Below are positions 63,803-64,000 of a DNA stretch of 64,000 nt, one piece after another; within the stretch, counting starts at the first letter, position 1, and each line of letters opens with the position of its first letter. The DNA is from Gemmatimonadaceae bacterium. GTDB taxonomy: Bacteria > Gemmatimonadota > Gemmatimonadetes > Gemmatimonadales > Gemmatimonadaceae. The DNA is taken from positions 62,001 to 126,000 of the forward strand of contig JACVCD010000010.1 of NCBI GenBank assembly GCA_016742275.1, given 5' to 3'. Under the pieces are notes generated by a model that ran no database searches, was not told where the DNA came from, and was given only the letters and a program-made list of their open reading frames with translations. The translations under genes and the position numbers were made by a program.

Positions 63803-64000
63803 TCAGCGTTGTGGTGTATTACGGACCCGCAGGCTCCGGAACTCCTCTGCCCGCTCAGAGGCGCTTCGCGCCAGTGCGGCATCCCATGCCTTTGGGTACG
63901 GTCCGCGTCGTGCTTTTTCGATCAAGACCTGCGCATCGGCAAATTCCCTGCCCCACAACTGCGTCCAGACGTCATACAGCCAGAGAAATAGAACCTCGTG
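63803..64000 (-). CDS. Unknown protein, C-terminal fragment (continues outside window)
   Basis: An open frame enters from the right edge and ends at a TGA at 63803-63805, 11 bases before the HExxH protein start. The visible 65 residues (LFLWLYDVWTQLW near the edge, then a basic helical KARRGPYPKAWDAALARS, ending RVRNTPQR) show no known motif. Spacing suggests cotranscription with the next gene. Confidence 0.6.
   Translation of the reverse strand, partial: HEVLFLWLYDVWTQLWGREFADAQVLIEKARRGPYPKAWDAALARSASERAEEFRSLRVRNTPQR

Noticed and set aside
1-64000. CRISPR arrays, rRNA, tRNA or complete insertion sequences
   Set aside because: No regular spaced repeats, conserved rRNA stretches, cloverleaf-type sequences or intact transposase with inverted ends were seen on reading the window.

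Overview
The window is a GC-rich, gene-dense bacterial chromosome segment. I see no rRNA, tRNA, CRISPR array or intact insertion sequence. The mix of genes suggests a free-living, respiring Gram-negative-type aerobe: many lipoproteins and Sec/Tat-exported proteins, Rieske/cytochrome b-c, di-heme peroxidase, a very large cyclic-glucan synthase, the LigB/Lhr-C2 DNA-repair operon, and many TGATG and ATGA start/stop overlaps. Gemmatimonadota is my best guess from the overall style. It is an inference and no marker gene here proves it.

Layout. 1-4582 (minus): three overlapping genes for a hybrid two-component phosphorelay. 4679-6555: two paralogous lipoproteins and an unknown protein. 6684-10000: an exported esterase, then a divergent SDR/HxlR pair bracketed by two copies, in opposite orientation, of a large palindromic repeat. 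10212-15042: Tat-exported aldo/keto reductase, nucleotide-exchange-like transporter, AraC-type regulator and helical-repeat protein. 15293-19369: small lipoprotein, solitary transposase-like HTH gene, and a PadR / membrane protein / subclass B3 metallo-beta-lactamase operon. 19398-20676: SRPBCC/ArsR operon behind a strong promoter containing an inverted repeat. 20791-30784: di-heme peroxidase, small molybdopterin-fold protein and an approximately 2750-residue cyclic beta-1,2-glucan synthase. 30951-40491: DNA glycosylase, DUF1080 hydrolase, LytS/LytTR pair, serine hydrolase, M14 peptidase and siderophore-interacting protein.

40575-47218 is the most unusual region. A membrane protein with channel-like topology and TrkA-N (RCK), RyR and SLOG-type domains is divergent from a membrane-anchored TIR protein across 95 bp. 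A tightly coupled three-gene envelope operon with a CsgG-like protein converges on the TIR gene with a 3-base gap. TIR enzymes make NAD-derived signals and SLOG/RyR domains are predicted to bind them, so I propose an uncharacterised Thoeris-like defence or stress-signalling module. This is inference.

47427-53303 is the four-gene ligase-associated DNA-damage operon (exonuclease, ATP-dependent ligase, Lhr-C2 helicase, PdeM), each gene overlapping the next by 4 bp. It is followed by a Tat-exported superoxide dismutase, a glycolipid-binding-like protein, a helical periplasmic protein, and a Rieske + cytochrome b/c-fusion pair (55488-57823). The right end holds an M20 peptidase, a PLP decarboxylase, a cysteine synthase, a degraded glucuronoyl-esterase-like pseudogene (62115-62967), a membrane protein with an HExxH motif, and a gene running off the window.
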